Source: Saccopteryx bilineata (Eukaryota; Chordata; Mammalia; Chiroptera; Emballonuridae). From it: a stretch of 64,000 nucleotides of DNA. Made by a program: the position numbers and the translations under genes. The notes beneath the pieces were generated by a model. The model had not been told where the DNA came from, did no database searches, and was given only the letters and a program-made list of their open reading frames with translations. The DNA lies in the NCBI RefSeq assembly GCF_036850765.1, contig NC_089496.1:45870113-45934112 (forward strand). The letters run 5' to 3'. Each line of letters starts with the position of its first letter. Positions within the stretch are counted from its first letter, which is position 1. Shown here piece by piece: positions 1-10,839 of the stretch.

Positions 1-905
1 TGACACCAGTAGTACTAGGTGACATCAGTAGTAATAGGTGACATCAGTAGTACTAGGTAATATTAGTAGTAATAGGTGACATCAGTAGTACTGGGTGACA
101 TCAGTAGTACTAGGTGACATCAGGAGTAATAGGTGATATCAGTAGTAATAGGTGACATCAGTAGTACTAGGTGACACCAGTAGTACTAGGTGACATCAGT
201 AGTACTAGGTGACATCAGTAGTAATAGGTAACATCAGTAGTACTAGGTAATATCAGTAGTAATAGGTGACATCAGTAGTAATGGGTGACATCAGTAGTAA
301 TAGGTGATATCAGTAGTAATAGGTGACATCAGTAGTACTAGGTGATATCAGTAGTAATAGGTGACATCAGTAGTACTAGTACTAGGTGACATCAGTAGTA
401 CTAGGTGACATCAGTAGTACTAGGTGACATCAGGAGTAATAGGTGATATCAGTAGTAATAGGTGACATCAGTAGTACTAGGTGATATCAGTAGTAATAGG
501 TGACATCAGTAGTACTAGTACTAGGTGACATCAGTAGTACTAGGTGACATCAGGAGTAATAGGTGATATCAGTAGTAATAGGTGACATCAGGAGTAATAG
601 GTGACATCAGTAGTAATAGGTGACATCAGTAGTAATGGGTGACATCAGTAGTACTAGGTGACATCAGGAGTAATAGGTGATATCAGTAGTAATAGGTGAC
701 ATCAGGAGTAATAGGTGACATCAGTAGTAATAGGTGACATCAGGAGTAATAGGTGATATCAGTAGTAATAGGTGACATCAGGAGTAATAGGTGACATCAG
801 TAGTAATAGGTGACATCAGTAGTAATGGGTGACATCAGTAGTACTAGGTGACATCAGGAGTAATAGGTGATATCAGTAGTAATAGGTGACATCAGGAGTA
901 ATAGG
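1..905. repeat. 19-bp minisatellite of TGACATCA-containing units, cut by the left edge
   Basis: A head-to-tail array with unit GGTGACATCAGTAGTACTA (19 bp). By eye I count 47 units: 33 carry TGACATCA exactly, 9 TGATATCA, 2 TGACACCA and 3 other variants. The second half of the unit alternates between GTAGTACTA, GTAGTAATA and GGAGTAATA. Two units carry an extra 6-bp TAGTAC (near 371 and 510). There is no CpG in the array. It ends abruptly at about 905, where the sequence becomes unique. The true left end lies outside the window. It is a satellite-type tandem repeat, not a CRISPR array: units are contiguous with no spacers. Confidence 0.97.
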
Positions 906-2440
906 TGCTGTCATGTAGGTTGGGGATGGACATTGTAGGCATTGTAAACATAGAAACCACCTCACTCGCCCCCATTGTACTTTTCGGGACCTTTAAGGAT
1001 CCAGAAAACCCAAGTCACTGCTAGGAAAAAAAAAAATTTTTTTTTAACTTGCTATTAATATTCAGACAGGATTTCCAGAAGTTTCTTTGAAAACTGTCCT
1101 GCCCATGCGCGCCAGTGTCTCTGCACTACAGGACAAGTGCTGTTTGGTTTGCTATGGTCAAGTCAAAACTGTTATCTCTCTATGCTAAGATTTCGTCACA
1201 TAAGGCGGATTCTCATCAGTTTGCTCTGCTGCGTTATGTAATTTGGCTTTTGCTCCACGACTGACAAGGCATGGAGCTCTGATCCAGGTTGCTTGGAAGC
1301 CACGGCCGCTCAAGGGTGCTTGTCCTCCAACAAAACAGCCACTTCCCAGGACACAAGCATGCTGTTTCATCCACATCGCTTGTCAGCACCGCGCGGCAGC
1401 AACTTCGGCTTGTGCAGGACCGAACAATTTACAAAGCGAGGCCATTCATGCGGGGCCACCTGACGGGTTCCACCGGCAGTGCCGTGACTCACGAGCTGCC
1501 AGTTCTCTATTGTTTCAGAGAAGGAAGTCTATCTTGTAGCACATTCTCCTTCTCCCTGAAGATCACATTTCTATTTTGTGTGAAGAGCAGAAGGTTGCCA
1601 AATATTCAGGAATGCAGATGCCTAACCAATGCTCCAGGCAGAGGAGTTTTCCAGAAATGCATCTTTGTGGCCAGCCCTGCCCTCCAGTGCTCTTGGCCAG
1701 GAGAGAGGCACTGGGGTTGGGGGTTGGGTGGCTCTGGAGAAGGAAACGCAATAGAAAAATCTCTTCTCAGATCTGTAGTATATCATTAGCAGCTTTTAAG
1801 AGAGTGCTATGTTTATATTTCTGGTCATTAAGTAAGTATTTGATTCTCTTTGAAATGCTGAAGAAATAGACCCTCAGCACCCCTGTGGTTGTTTTATATG
1901 CACTCTTATTTTAAGTAACTTTACATTTTCTGGTTAAGGAAGGGAGAGAAATTTGTTTAGTAATTCTAGAATAGGCCGTTTGCCTCTTGCATGACTATCC
2001 CAGGTTCTCAGCATTTCATTGTGTGCTTAGCACCCCTTTCAAGCTACTCAAGACCCGTTTCTTCCCCGAAGCAACACAGAATTGTGACTGTGCTGACCCA
2101 TCGGTGCTATCCCCTCACCTCCCCACACGGGGCTGCAGGACCCCAGGCCCTGGCTTGTTCTTAATCATGTTGCTTCAGCTTTTCCGGTCCTGTATTCCGG
2201 TCATGTGGGAAGTCCCATCTTGCTTCTCTTCAACCAGTAGCTCTGGTTTGAGTTGACCAAACACATGGTAATTTGAGACTATCGAGCTGTGTGCTGGCCT
2301 CTGTCTGTTGATATGACTTATGTGGACTCAGATCAGTAAACGGTATGTCTCTGTATCACAGGCTTAACGTATATCGTGTGCCCAACGTAGACAGGAGGAA
2401 ATTGTAAATGGACTGTTCTTTATTCCCATATCATCACCTC
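906..2440. other. Unique intronic sequence, nothing recognised
   Basis: No repeat family, splice-bounded open frame or RNA gene was recognised. There is an A12/T10 stretch at about 1025-1048. Overlapping open frames of 60-166 codons at 1185-1869 run in several frames on both strands, without codon structure or homology I recognise, and are treated as chance. Confidence 0.6.
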
Positions 2441-2444
2441 GGAA

Positions 2445-3330
2445 ATCATAATTCATTCATCCATTCTGCTCTGCCAGTGGTCACTTAGTTCTGGGACAGG
2501 CACTGAGCGAGGCAGTAGGGATGGATAAGAAGACAGGCACCGTCCTGTTGTGCCTGGAGTTCATAATGTGATGAACCAGAAATAATAGTGTCACCTATTG
2601 TGACACATACTATAAAGGAGAGGACTGGGCTGCCGAGGTAGAAAATAACAGAAAATATCTTAAGGTAGGGAGGTGACACCAGGAAGATGAGGGCTGTCTT
2701 TGTCTTTCTAAGAGCTAAGAGGTGTCAGAGGAGAGACCGCAGGGTTGTAGGATAATATGTTATGTTATTAAAGTTCTCTTCATTAAAAAAAAAAAAAAGT
2801 TCTTTTCAAGCCCATTACTCTGTCTTAACTTTATAGATCAAAGGAAGCACGGGTGTACTATCCTTATTTTGTACTTGAAAAAAACAGTACCCATCGATCA
2901 ACAAAGTTATTGTCTAAATGATAGGATTCAGCTAGACAGAGAGAAAGAGAAGAAATTCTAGGCCTAGGGAACAGACCTGCAAAGGTGTGAAGGTGAGAAT
3001 TGAAACCCATTGGCTGGGTAGTGAGTAGAGAGGTGCGGGCTGGAGCGGTGGAGGTTTGGATAGGGGACAAGGGTAAGAGAGGTGACTGAATGCGTAGACC
3101 CTCGAGGCAAGGCTGAGAGCGGGCTTTGATAAATACAGGGGAACTCTGGGAGGTTTTAGAGTTGAGGAGTGACATTAGGAAAGTGCTGACTTGCACCGAT
3201 TAATTGGATAGTGGGGTCTGGAGTGGTCTGGGAGGGAACAGAAGGATTGGAAGGCTGAAGAGCAGTAGGAAGCTGTTGTGTGATCAGGGAGAGGGGTGAT
3301 TAAGCTCTGGAGCTTGTGGGATAGCAAAGA
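2445..3330 (-). repeat. L2 LINE 3' fragments, antisense, diverged
   Basis: The stretch reads as the reverse complement of the L2 3' region: ATTCATTCATCCATTC followed by a degraded 'gggacaggcactgag...aggg atgg' block near 2490, then the purine-rich L2-type text near 2960-3320 (for example 'gagtgacattagga'). It is interrupted at about 2740-2900 by unrelated sequence with a 14-A run. Boundaries are approximate. Confidence 0.6.
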
Positions 3331-3659
3331 AGAGACAGATGTGGGAATCATTATGAAGGGAAAGGCAGCAGACTGAAGATGTTAAACAAGATCATGTGCT
3401 TAATGGTGGGGCTCGGATGGAAACCCAGCCCTGCTGACTAGCCCTTTGCCCTTCAGATCCCAGTCTAATCAGCTCTAGATGACATCTCTCTTCCTGTTTC
3501 TGTTGTATGTACATGTGTGCATAAAGGTAGTTTTTAGATTCATTTGCTTTTTACCCCCATCTTTCCCTAAATCTCCATAGTCTTTCTGAAATGGAATATT
3601 TATGCAGGAGAGCACTTATTTTTTTTTTCTCCTTCCACAATATGAGTGATACCCACTAT

Positions 3660-3830
3660 ATATTTTACTCAGCAAATGTCTGTGTGACAAGCATTGTAAT
3701 AGGCCCTGAGGACAATGATACGAAATCAGACTCTGTTTCTGTAGTCAAAGTTCACAGCTAGAAGGGGAAAGTTGATCTTAAAAACAGGTACATACACCAA
3801 TGTGCCACAGGAGCTTTGAGAGAAGTATGT
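3660..3830 (-). repeat. L2 LINE fragment, antisense
   Basis: The order 'actcagcaaatgtctg', 'acaagcattgtaataggccctgagga' with later 'gtcaaagttcacagctagaagggg' matches the antisense L2 3' end in diverged form. Confidence 0.5.
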
Positions 3831-3944
3831 AGCGATAAGGTGGATGACAAACGAGTGGCTGAGTATTTCTACCCTAGTGTAGAGGTAGGAGTAGCCTTGG
3901 TGGTAATCAGGATAATAGCAAGGATAATTATAATAATGGCGACT

Positions 3945-4110
3945 AACATTTGTTAGGTATTTAATGTGCTTGACATTGCACTAAGCTCTGTATTTATATT
4001 ACTTAACACGATCCTTATAAAAATCTTACATGGTAGGGCTGTTCCTATTTTCAAAATAAGAAAACTGAAGCGAAGAGAAGCTGTAAACTTGTTCAAGATC
4101 ACACGTTGTT
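3945..4110 (-). repeat. MIR SINE fragment, antisense
   Basis: Diverged antisense MIR text: 'tgacattgcactaagctctg', 'aataagaaaactgaag', then 'gttcaagatcacac', the usual order of the MIR core and 3' part on the opposite strand. Confidence 0.6.
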
Positions 4111-4254
4111 TATTTATTCACCGAAGCATTGACTTGATTGCATATCTGAGTGCACATTATGGAGAAGACACCAGCTGTTCTCTGATGAGCATGGCATATT
4201 CCCTGTTCCAAGTTCACTGGAGGAACCAACTCGTGGAAACAACTCATGGTCTCT

Positions 4255-4460
4255 AATGAGGTGTGGACAGGACCCTGATGGAAGCATAGGGCAGGGAACA
4301 ACTATCAGGACCAGAAGGAGCGAGGGAAGGCTCCACAGGGGAGAGAGCATCAGAGTTGGACCTTGATGAATGGATTGACTGTAAAGAAGAAATATTACAT
4401 GCAAAGGTGAAAAGAGACGTGAAATGCTGTGGGATAGTCAACAAGCATTGGAGCTGGTGT
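4255..4460 (-). repeat. Possible L2 fragment, antisense
   Basis: Purine-rich text ('agggcagggaacaac', 'gaaggctccacagggg', 'gagttggaccttgatgaat') resembles the interior of antisense L2. It is weak and could be unique sequence. It ends near an 11-G run at 4474-4484. Confidence 0.35.
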
Positions 4461-4536
4461 GCGTGAGCAGTAAGGGGGGGGGGGTGATAGGGAGGAGGGG
4501 CTGCCAAGAGGTGATGTAGGAAAGATGGGACTAGAC

Positions 4537-4897
4537 CAGGGGTAGTCCACCTTTTTATACCTACCGCCCACTTTTCTATCTCTGTTAGTATTAACATTTT
4601 CTAACTGCCCACCGGTTCCACAGCAATGGTGATTTATAAAGTAGGGAAGTAACTTTACTTTATAAAATTTATAAAGCCAGAGTTACAGCAAGTGAAAGCA
4701 TATAATAATAATTACTTACCAAGTACTTTATGTCAGATTTTCGTTAAGTTTGGCAGAATAAATCTTTATAAAAACAACTTACTATAGTTAAATCTATCTT
4801 TTTATTTATATAATATACTTTGGTTGCTCCGCTACCGCCCACCATGAAAGCTGGAACGCCCACTAGTGGGTGGTAGGGACCAGGTTGACTACCAGCA
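4537..4897. mobile_element. Non-autonomous hAT element, 361 bp, with intact 8-bp target duplication
   Basis: The left end begins CAGGGGTAGTCCACCT. The right end reads GGTTGACTACCAGCA, a degraded inverted copy of it. Flanks at 4529-4536 and 4898-4905 are both GACTAGAC, a perfect 8-bp target-site duplication as hAT transposases make. Subterminal CTACCGCCCAC occurs near both ends. The interior is AT-rich without coding capacity, so it depended on a transposase in trans. The last bases of the right terminus have mutated away from the expected CCCCTG. Confidence 0.85.
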
Positions 4898-5035
4898 GAC
4901 TAGACTAAACTACTGAAGTCAATCAACATGAAGGCATATGTCGGAGGTCATGGATGGCCAGCAGAAGTCTTTAAGTGGATTGGTTCCAAGATGGAATGTA
5001 CATCTTTTTTGGAGGGAGAGTAATTTTCTCTCATT

Positions 5036-5330
5036 TATTTTTTATCTTTATTAAATTTATTGGGGGTGACATTGGTTAATAAAATTATATAGGTTTCAAG
5101 TGTACAGTTCTATCACACATCAACCGTCTACTGCATTGTGGGCTCAGCACCTAAAGTCAGATCTCTTTCCATCACCATGTATTTGGTGACGCCCCTTTAC
5201 CTCCTCCTTCGCCCTTCCCCTCTGGTAATCACCGTACTGGTGTCTGTGTCTATGAGTTTTTGTCTGTTTGTTCATTTGTTGCTTTCAGTTTTATATCCCA
5301 CTTGTGAGTGAATCACGTCCTTCTTGATTC
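5036..5330 (-). repeat. L1 LINE 3' end, antisense
   Basis: Antisense L1 3' UTR: a T-rich start, then 'attaaatttattgggggtgacattggttaata', 'ggtttcaagtgtacag', 'tactgcattgtg', and the block corresponding to 'cacttgtgagtgaatcac'. The same order recurs at 60845-61258. Only the last ~300 bp of the element is present, as expected for 5'-truncated insertion. Confidence 0.85.
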
Positions 5331-6123
5331 TTGAGAAATGAGGAACCTTACCAGTGCAATATCATTTCCAGTGGCGTTAGACTAGTTTCGAGCTCCCGGG
5401 ATATTCGTAGAAACATCAACCACAGAAATTTGCCCAACTGTAATTCTAGTAACCTGAATGAGGCGGCACCATTTCCTTCCTTTTTACTCAAATGATTACA
5501 TTTAGCAGAAGCAACCAAGACAATAAAGTGACAGATGAGAGCAGAAACACAGCAGGCCAAAGCCCTGAGAATCCAAACAGGAAGGAGCAAGATCTTTGAG
5601 AGACACCTGAAAGTTGTTTCTCACAGTCAAGGGTGGCACCTGAGAAGACATTTATTGTTTTGAGCATTTTACTACAGTATTAAATGAATAGCTATAAAAC
5701 GCTTACAGGGATGGTTCCGGGCTCCGTTGCCTCAAACCCAGTATTAGGAAAGATGACAGAGGTCTGGGATTGGAGGAGAGCGTAACCGCTCTGGATCTTG
5801 CAGACTCAAGTCTGTAGCCCCAACGGGCGGGGTGGGTGGGGGGAGAAGGGGACGGGGAGGCGAGCCTGCTTCCCGGAAATGGGTGCGTAGGCTACGGCCG
5901 CTGAGAGTCACGTCAGTGTGTGAGCTGCCTTTCCACCCCAGCGCCAGGGAATTTGTCTTGAGAGTTGAACTTGATCCAAACATCAGAGACATGATCTTTC
6001 TCTTGCTCTTTCCCTGAGCTCTTAGGTGAACTAACAGCAGAGTGAGCAAGTGAGGGTTGCTTGTTTGTTTTAGCAGTTTGATAAAAGTATTGGCCGGCAC
6101 TCTTTGAACTACAGCTTTCCCTC
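5331..6123. other. Unique intronic sequence, nothing recognised
   Basis: No repeat or exon was identified. The part at about 5760-5900 is GC-rich with several CpGs but is short and lacks a paired splice signal I trust. Confidence 0.5.
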
Positions 6124-6125
6124 CC

Positions 6126-6173
6126 TAATCCTAATCCTAATCCTAATCCTAATCCTAATTCTAATCCTGGTCA
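6126..6173. repeat. (TAATCC)8 hexamer repeat
   Basis: Eight contiguous hexamers, seven exactly TAATCC and one TAATTC. TAATCC is the known consensus site of K50 (bicoid/OTX/PITX-class) homeodomain proteins. It differs by one base from the telomere hexamer permutation TAACCC. Confidence 0.97.
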
Positions 6174-6454
6174 TTGTAAACCAGTCTAGAAATGCCTATG
6201 TAGGTCTTAAGAGTCACTAATCAATCACTTTGAAATGAATTTATGGTGTGTTGCCAGGCTTTTCTAGATGAAAAGATGGTGGTGATGACATTGATCCCAA
6301 TTAGTGGTATAACAGATATATTGTCATTCTCAGGATCACATGCCAGCATCAATTAATAACTTCTTTTAATGTTCATAGAAAATGTATCAGGTACAGATAT
6401 TTTTGCCTTGTCGCTTTCCACTAGAAAATATTTTTTTACAGTGAAACTATAGAG

Positions 6455-6665
6455 GCAGTATGGTTTGGTAGGTAAGAGCCCAGGCTCTGAAGCCAAACTG
6501 CTTAGATCTGAGCTCTTCCGTTTATTGCCTGTGTGACTTTGAGCAAGTCACTTAACCTCTCTGTTCCTCATTTTCCACATCTTTAAAATGGGGATGATCA
6601 TCATACCTACCTCCTAGACTGATGGAAAGGATGAAATTTTCTGACATACGGTAATTCTGTGTAAG
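6455..6665 (+). repeat. MIR SINE, sense
   Basis: Well-preserved MIR text: 'agagcccaggctctgaagcc', 'tgcctgtgtgactttgagcaagtcacttaacctctctgttcctcatttt', 'aaaatggggatgatcatcatacctacctcc'. All parts are in the expected order. Confidence 0.9.
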
Positions 6666-8270
6666 TGTTTGCTCTTAATTATATTTCTGCTAATGTCAGC
6701 CATGGGGAGTAGCCACCAGGATGAACCATTCCTGACTGAGCTTCATACTCTGAGCTGTGTACTAACAAGAAAGAAGCGCACACTTGCTGTCAAGCACTAG
6801 TCCGGAATCTGTCAGGCACTAGTCTGGAACCTGTCATCTCTTGCGATGCTCACTGTGAACTTGGCCATTCAATGATTGTCTCCACTTTAAAGACGAGAGA
6901 GGTACGGCTCAGAGAACCTAGATCACACGCCCCAGATGACACAGAGCTGTCGTGAACTTGATCCTGAGTCCAGTGCTCATGTTTCCTTTCTGTACCTTAG
7001 TTCTCTTAGAATTTTCCAGGGGTAGGCAGCCAACTCTGCAAAAGCAGAATTGAAACGCGCATGTCCAGGCTGGAGTTGTGACAGTGGCCTGTGCCCTCCT
7101 GTCCCTTCCCCTCCTGCAGAGGTGGCCAGAGAGGGTTTCTCATCTTACGTGGTTCATCTTGCACTGTGTGACTATACTAAGGAGAATGCTCTGGAGAGAG
7201 AGGCAGCCTGCAGGGCCCCTGATGTCCCCACCCCACCTGCTGTGTCTCCTCTAATAGCTCACTGTCACCTCCATCATGGAGCAGCGCACCCTCGGTAGGG
7301 TTCAAAATACCTGCACGAGTTAGTCCTCCAGCTCCTGAGAACACCGGGCAGGAGGGAGGGAAGGCCCTCTAGAACCCCTTCTCACCTCCAGAGAGCCTCG
7401 TCTCTCCCAGGAAGTGAAGCCTTTGTTATTCTGTGAGTGTCTCAAACCTCTTTTCGATGCGGTTCACGGGTGTTTACATCTGAGAAGTTCTGAAAGTCTT
7501 CATAACTGCCCGGGCATCATTAAGATGCAGACAATTTCAAGATTGCACAACTCTACTTGTAAACATGTGTTGGGATGACCCTGGCTCTTTATAGAGAAAC
7601 CCATAAAGTCTCCATTCCTTGGCAGTTGGACAGACTATAGATTTGAAGATAACATTTTGGGACCTTATGGGAATCAACATCGCTTTGCCTGTGAGCTCCA
7701 ACATTTATTTGTGGGCCACTTTCCTTCATCCTTCATTACCACACCCTGAAATTATAGTTATTTGTAAGAACACGGATGTATATTCATATGCATCAGGTTG
7801 TTTTCTTGCATATTGTCTTCCAAGTCCAAGCATGCAGAAAGACAATTACCCCTCTACCTCCAGCTCACTGAGTATGCAATCAAGACTCATTATTTCCCTG
7901 GTTCTCATCCCATTTACACCCTTTATGTCTCAGAACAACAGTGAATGGAGAGCAAGGGACACGCAGGGAGGAAGAATTCCAAGGGCATGTGGAAAAATCT
8001 GAACCAAAGAGGGAAGAATTTGGTTGACGAAAGTCTGTGGAGCTTTCATCTTGGCTGTTGGAGAAATTTTACTTTTTGTTAGATCTGTTTCTTAAATCCT
8101 GATCCTCTTGCCTCTGGCAGAAAGCTATAATTTTCAAAAGGCTAATTTCTGCAAAAGCTTATGGTTATAGAGAGAGAAAAAAAATCAATGTTTCTAGGCT
8201 CATGAATCAGAGTCTTAAAAGTCTGTTTGGATATTTGGTGTCTCATAAAATGCAATATAGAAAGAGACTT
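6666..8270. other. Unique intronic sequence, nothing recognised
   Basis: No clear repeat, exon or RNA gene was seen. Open frames of 82 and 127 codons at 7050-7298 and 7619-8002 lack recognisable domains or splice context. A short imperfect duplication containing CACTAGTC(T/C)GGAA occurs near 6796-6830. Confidence 0.5.
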
Positions 8271-8519
8271 ATGGGGAGTATCAGAGCTGGAAAAGATCAT
8301 GGAGGCCTTGTCGTCCAACCCCCTGTTTTTATCAGGGAGGCTGTGGAGCCCAGGGAGGCTGAGTGACTTATCCAGGTTACATTGCTAGAAGGAGGGTTAT
8401 GAGACTGAACTAGAAGACACCTAGCACCCTAAGCCAGTAAGTATATTTTCAACATTATCACGTATTACTGATCAGTGGGAAGTATTTAAGCCAAAGTATG
8501 AAACCTGTATCATCAATGA

Positions 8520-9570
8520 GAGAATCTTAACAATGGAAGAGACCTTGGAGGTCATTGAGTGCCTTCTCCCTCCTGGTGCAAGAATCCTCTTGGGGACATC
8601 CTTGACAGAGGGCCACGAGTCTCTCCTGGCTTAATCTGGTGCCGAAAGCTCAGTCCTTTACAAGGTAGCTCGTTCTGTTTTTGGCTATCTCTACATATTG
8701 GTAAATTTATCCAAAAAATAAAAATAAAAGGTCAAATTCGTATTTTTAAAGTATCAATCCAGAAAGAGTGAGAGCGACCAGAAGCAAATAGCATGGCATT
8801 AGTAATGGTTCAGAGTTGATTCTTCTTTCCATCTTAAAATGAGGATAATAATGCCTACTTTGTAGGGTCACTGTGAGGATTAGAAGTGGTTTATAAAGCA
8901 TCTACCATAGTGGCTGCTTTAAAATAGGTACTCACATTGTAGTTATTATTGGCTTTTATCATCATGACCCCCCCTTCCCTTTTTTTTTTTAATTATGGCT
9001 GCCGGCATGACAGATACTACATCTAATCACACAAATATTTGAAAGCAGTTAGCGTGACCCTCTTAAGTCATCTCTTCTTCAGGCTTAAATATTCCCCAGT
9101 TTTTCCATCCTTCCTGTGATGCATTTCGATGCCTTCATTGCTCTCATTCCCTCCTATTTGTCAGTTTCCCCCTTAAAATGTGGTCACCAAATGTGGTCAG
9201 TTCAACGTGCTCTAGAGGGGAGTAATTACTTCCCTTGATCTGGACATAGCGCTTCTCTTACAACAACCTAGATTTATGTTAGCATTTTTGGAGGCCAGAT
9301 CACACAGTTGGCTCAAGTAAAACCTGAGTCTACCATCCAGAACATTAGCTATGCTCCCAACGTGTCAACCGCAGAGTTGACAAACACGATTTTTACATCT
9401 TCCTCCAAGCTGTCGGTAAATATGTTGAACAAGAAAAGGCCAAAGGCCGAGCTTCGAGGAACACCCCTCAAACCTTCCGGGCATATTGACGCCCGTCCAC
9501 TGGTTTTGTGACATCGTTTCACCAGCTCCAAATCTACACACCTATCCCAGAGAAGTAAGTCAGAAAGGTA
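8520..9570 (-). repeat. L3/CR1-type LINE fossil, antisense, interrupted by MIR
   Basis: The text follows the antisense CR1/L3 plan: 'gagaccttggaggtcat' near 8540, then (after a MIR insertion) 'tatttgaaagcagttagcgtgacc', 'tcttcttcaggcttaaatattcccc', 'tgtggtcagttcaa', 'acttcccttgatctgg', 'cacacagttggctcaagt', 'atgttgaacaagaaaaggcc' and 'ggaacacccctcaaacc' near 9460. Order and spacing match antisense CR1 from the 3' UTR into the reverse-transcriptase end. It is heavily diverged with no usable reading frame. A similar block, 'gagctggaaaagatcatgg...gtccaacccc' at 8285-8325, may belong to the same family. Confidence 0.75.
8812..8950 (+). repeat. MIR 3' fragment, sense
   Basis: The text 'cttaaaatgaggataataatgcctac', 'gtgaggattagaagtggtttataaagcatc' is the MIR 3' half. 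It lies between two parts of the L3/CR1 fossil, so it inserted into it. Confidence 0.75.
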
Positions 9571-9579
9571 GAGTCACTC

Positions 9580-10320
9580 TTTGTGTTTTTGAAATTGGAT
9601 ATTTAATTTATCCGGAGGTAAAATGCCGTTCTTTTATCAATGAAGACAGGTTTTGAACCTATAATTGGGAAAATGTGAACTCAGAAAATAATTTCATGTT
9701 TGAATTACTATGTAATGCTAAAAGAAAAAAAAACACTCCATCTCCCTTAATATGAAACGATAATGCTTGCCTAATTGTTTATTATTCCACGATGTTTTGA
9801 AATTACCCTGCGGGTGTGGGGAAAGAGACCGGAGAGTTTGCAGATATCATGTGGGGGAGAAAGGAGATTATTGAAGAATTAGAAAGTAACTTTCAGAAGC
9901 CTTTTCTGTCTCTGGTGGAAATCACAGAGACAAAGAGATGACGTTGGTGGGGAGGGTGTCAAGTATTTTCCCAGATTTTTTAATTCTTTTTAATGATTCT
10001 CAGATTCTTAAACTGTTCCAGTAGGGAGAAGGAGACGTGCTTCTTTCTCTCATTGCATGTGTTTTACTCTGAAGAAATGAAACCCACTTATTTGTGCTGC
10101 AGCACAAGTAAGTTTTTCTTGGTTTTCATGGTGGAGACAGAGAACGGTCGTTCCCATCATTTGAGCCAAAGTGCTCAGACTTGAAGCTCACCTCTTGGCA
10201 TTTTCCTCCATCGGCCCATTTAATATTTTATCAAAGGCTTTACTTTCCAATCTACACACCGTGTTTGTGGCTTTCTTCTTCATCCCGCTCCTCTCTATTT
10301 CTCCAGCCCGTCGCTGAACA
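9580..10320. other. Unique intronic sequence, nothing recognised
   Basis: No family recognised and no convincing splice pairs. The first ~80 bp may still be decayed L3/CR1. Confidence 0.5.
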
Positions 10321-10324
10321 AGTA

Positions 10325-10679
10325 CCGTATTTTTCGCTCCATAAGATGCACCTGACCATAAGACGCACCTAGGGTATTAAGGAGGAAAATAAGAGAAAAA
10401 AATATTCTGAACCAAATGATGTGTTGAAATATTTAATAAAATATACCACAATAATATTTCAACAATGGAAACTCAACAGCAGTGTTAACAACCATGATCA
10501 CTGTTATTAACAAATGAGAAGAGACTTTAATGTTCAAATACTCTTCTAGTTGTTCGAGAACCCGCAGCAACTAAAACAAGAAAAAGAAAAAAAAAGAACA
10601 TTCACTCCATAAGATGCACGTTTTCCCCCCAAAAGTGGAAGGGAAAATGCCCGTGTGTCTTATGGAGCGAAAAATACGG
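10325..10679. mobile_element. Tc1/mariner-type MITE, 355 bp
   Basis: The ends are inverted repeats: the left starts CCGTATTTTTCGCTCCATAA and the right ends TTATGGAGCGAAAAATACGG. The left flank is TA and the right flank CA, consistent with a decayed TA target duplication; the second copy, at 53443, has TA on both sides. The interior is AT-rich and non-coding. A subterminal hairpin (GTTTTCCCCCC...GGGAAAATGC) sits just inside the right end, in the opposite orientation to that in the 53443 copy. Family assignment rests on terminal repeats and TA duplication, not a database match. Confidence 0.75.
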
Positions 10680-10839
10680 CACCACCTTAACCTCTAAAGC
10701 TGTATTGTTGTGAGCATGCTCTCTGTGCAGTACGCCTCCAAGAGTAAGGCTGACAGTGGTGTGAAGTGGGCTGCGGAGGAGGAATGGTGGAACCACAAAG
10801 ATGCTGCCCGTGTCTTCTAACCCATGGGAGCCTTTCAGG

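Noticed and set aside
1..905. CRISPR-like regular repeat array
   Set aside because: Units are contiguous 19-mers with no unique spacers, in mammalian intron; it is a minisatellite.
6126..6173. Interstitial telomere repeat
   Set aside because: The unit is TAATCC, not TAACCC; no exact telomere hexamers occur in the run.
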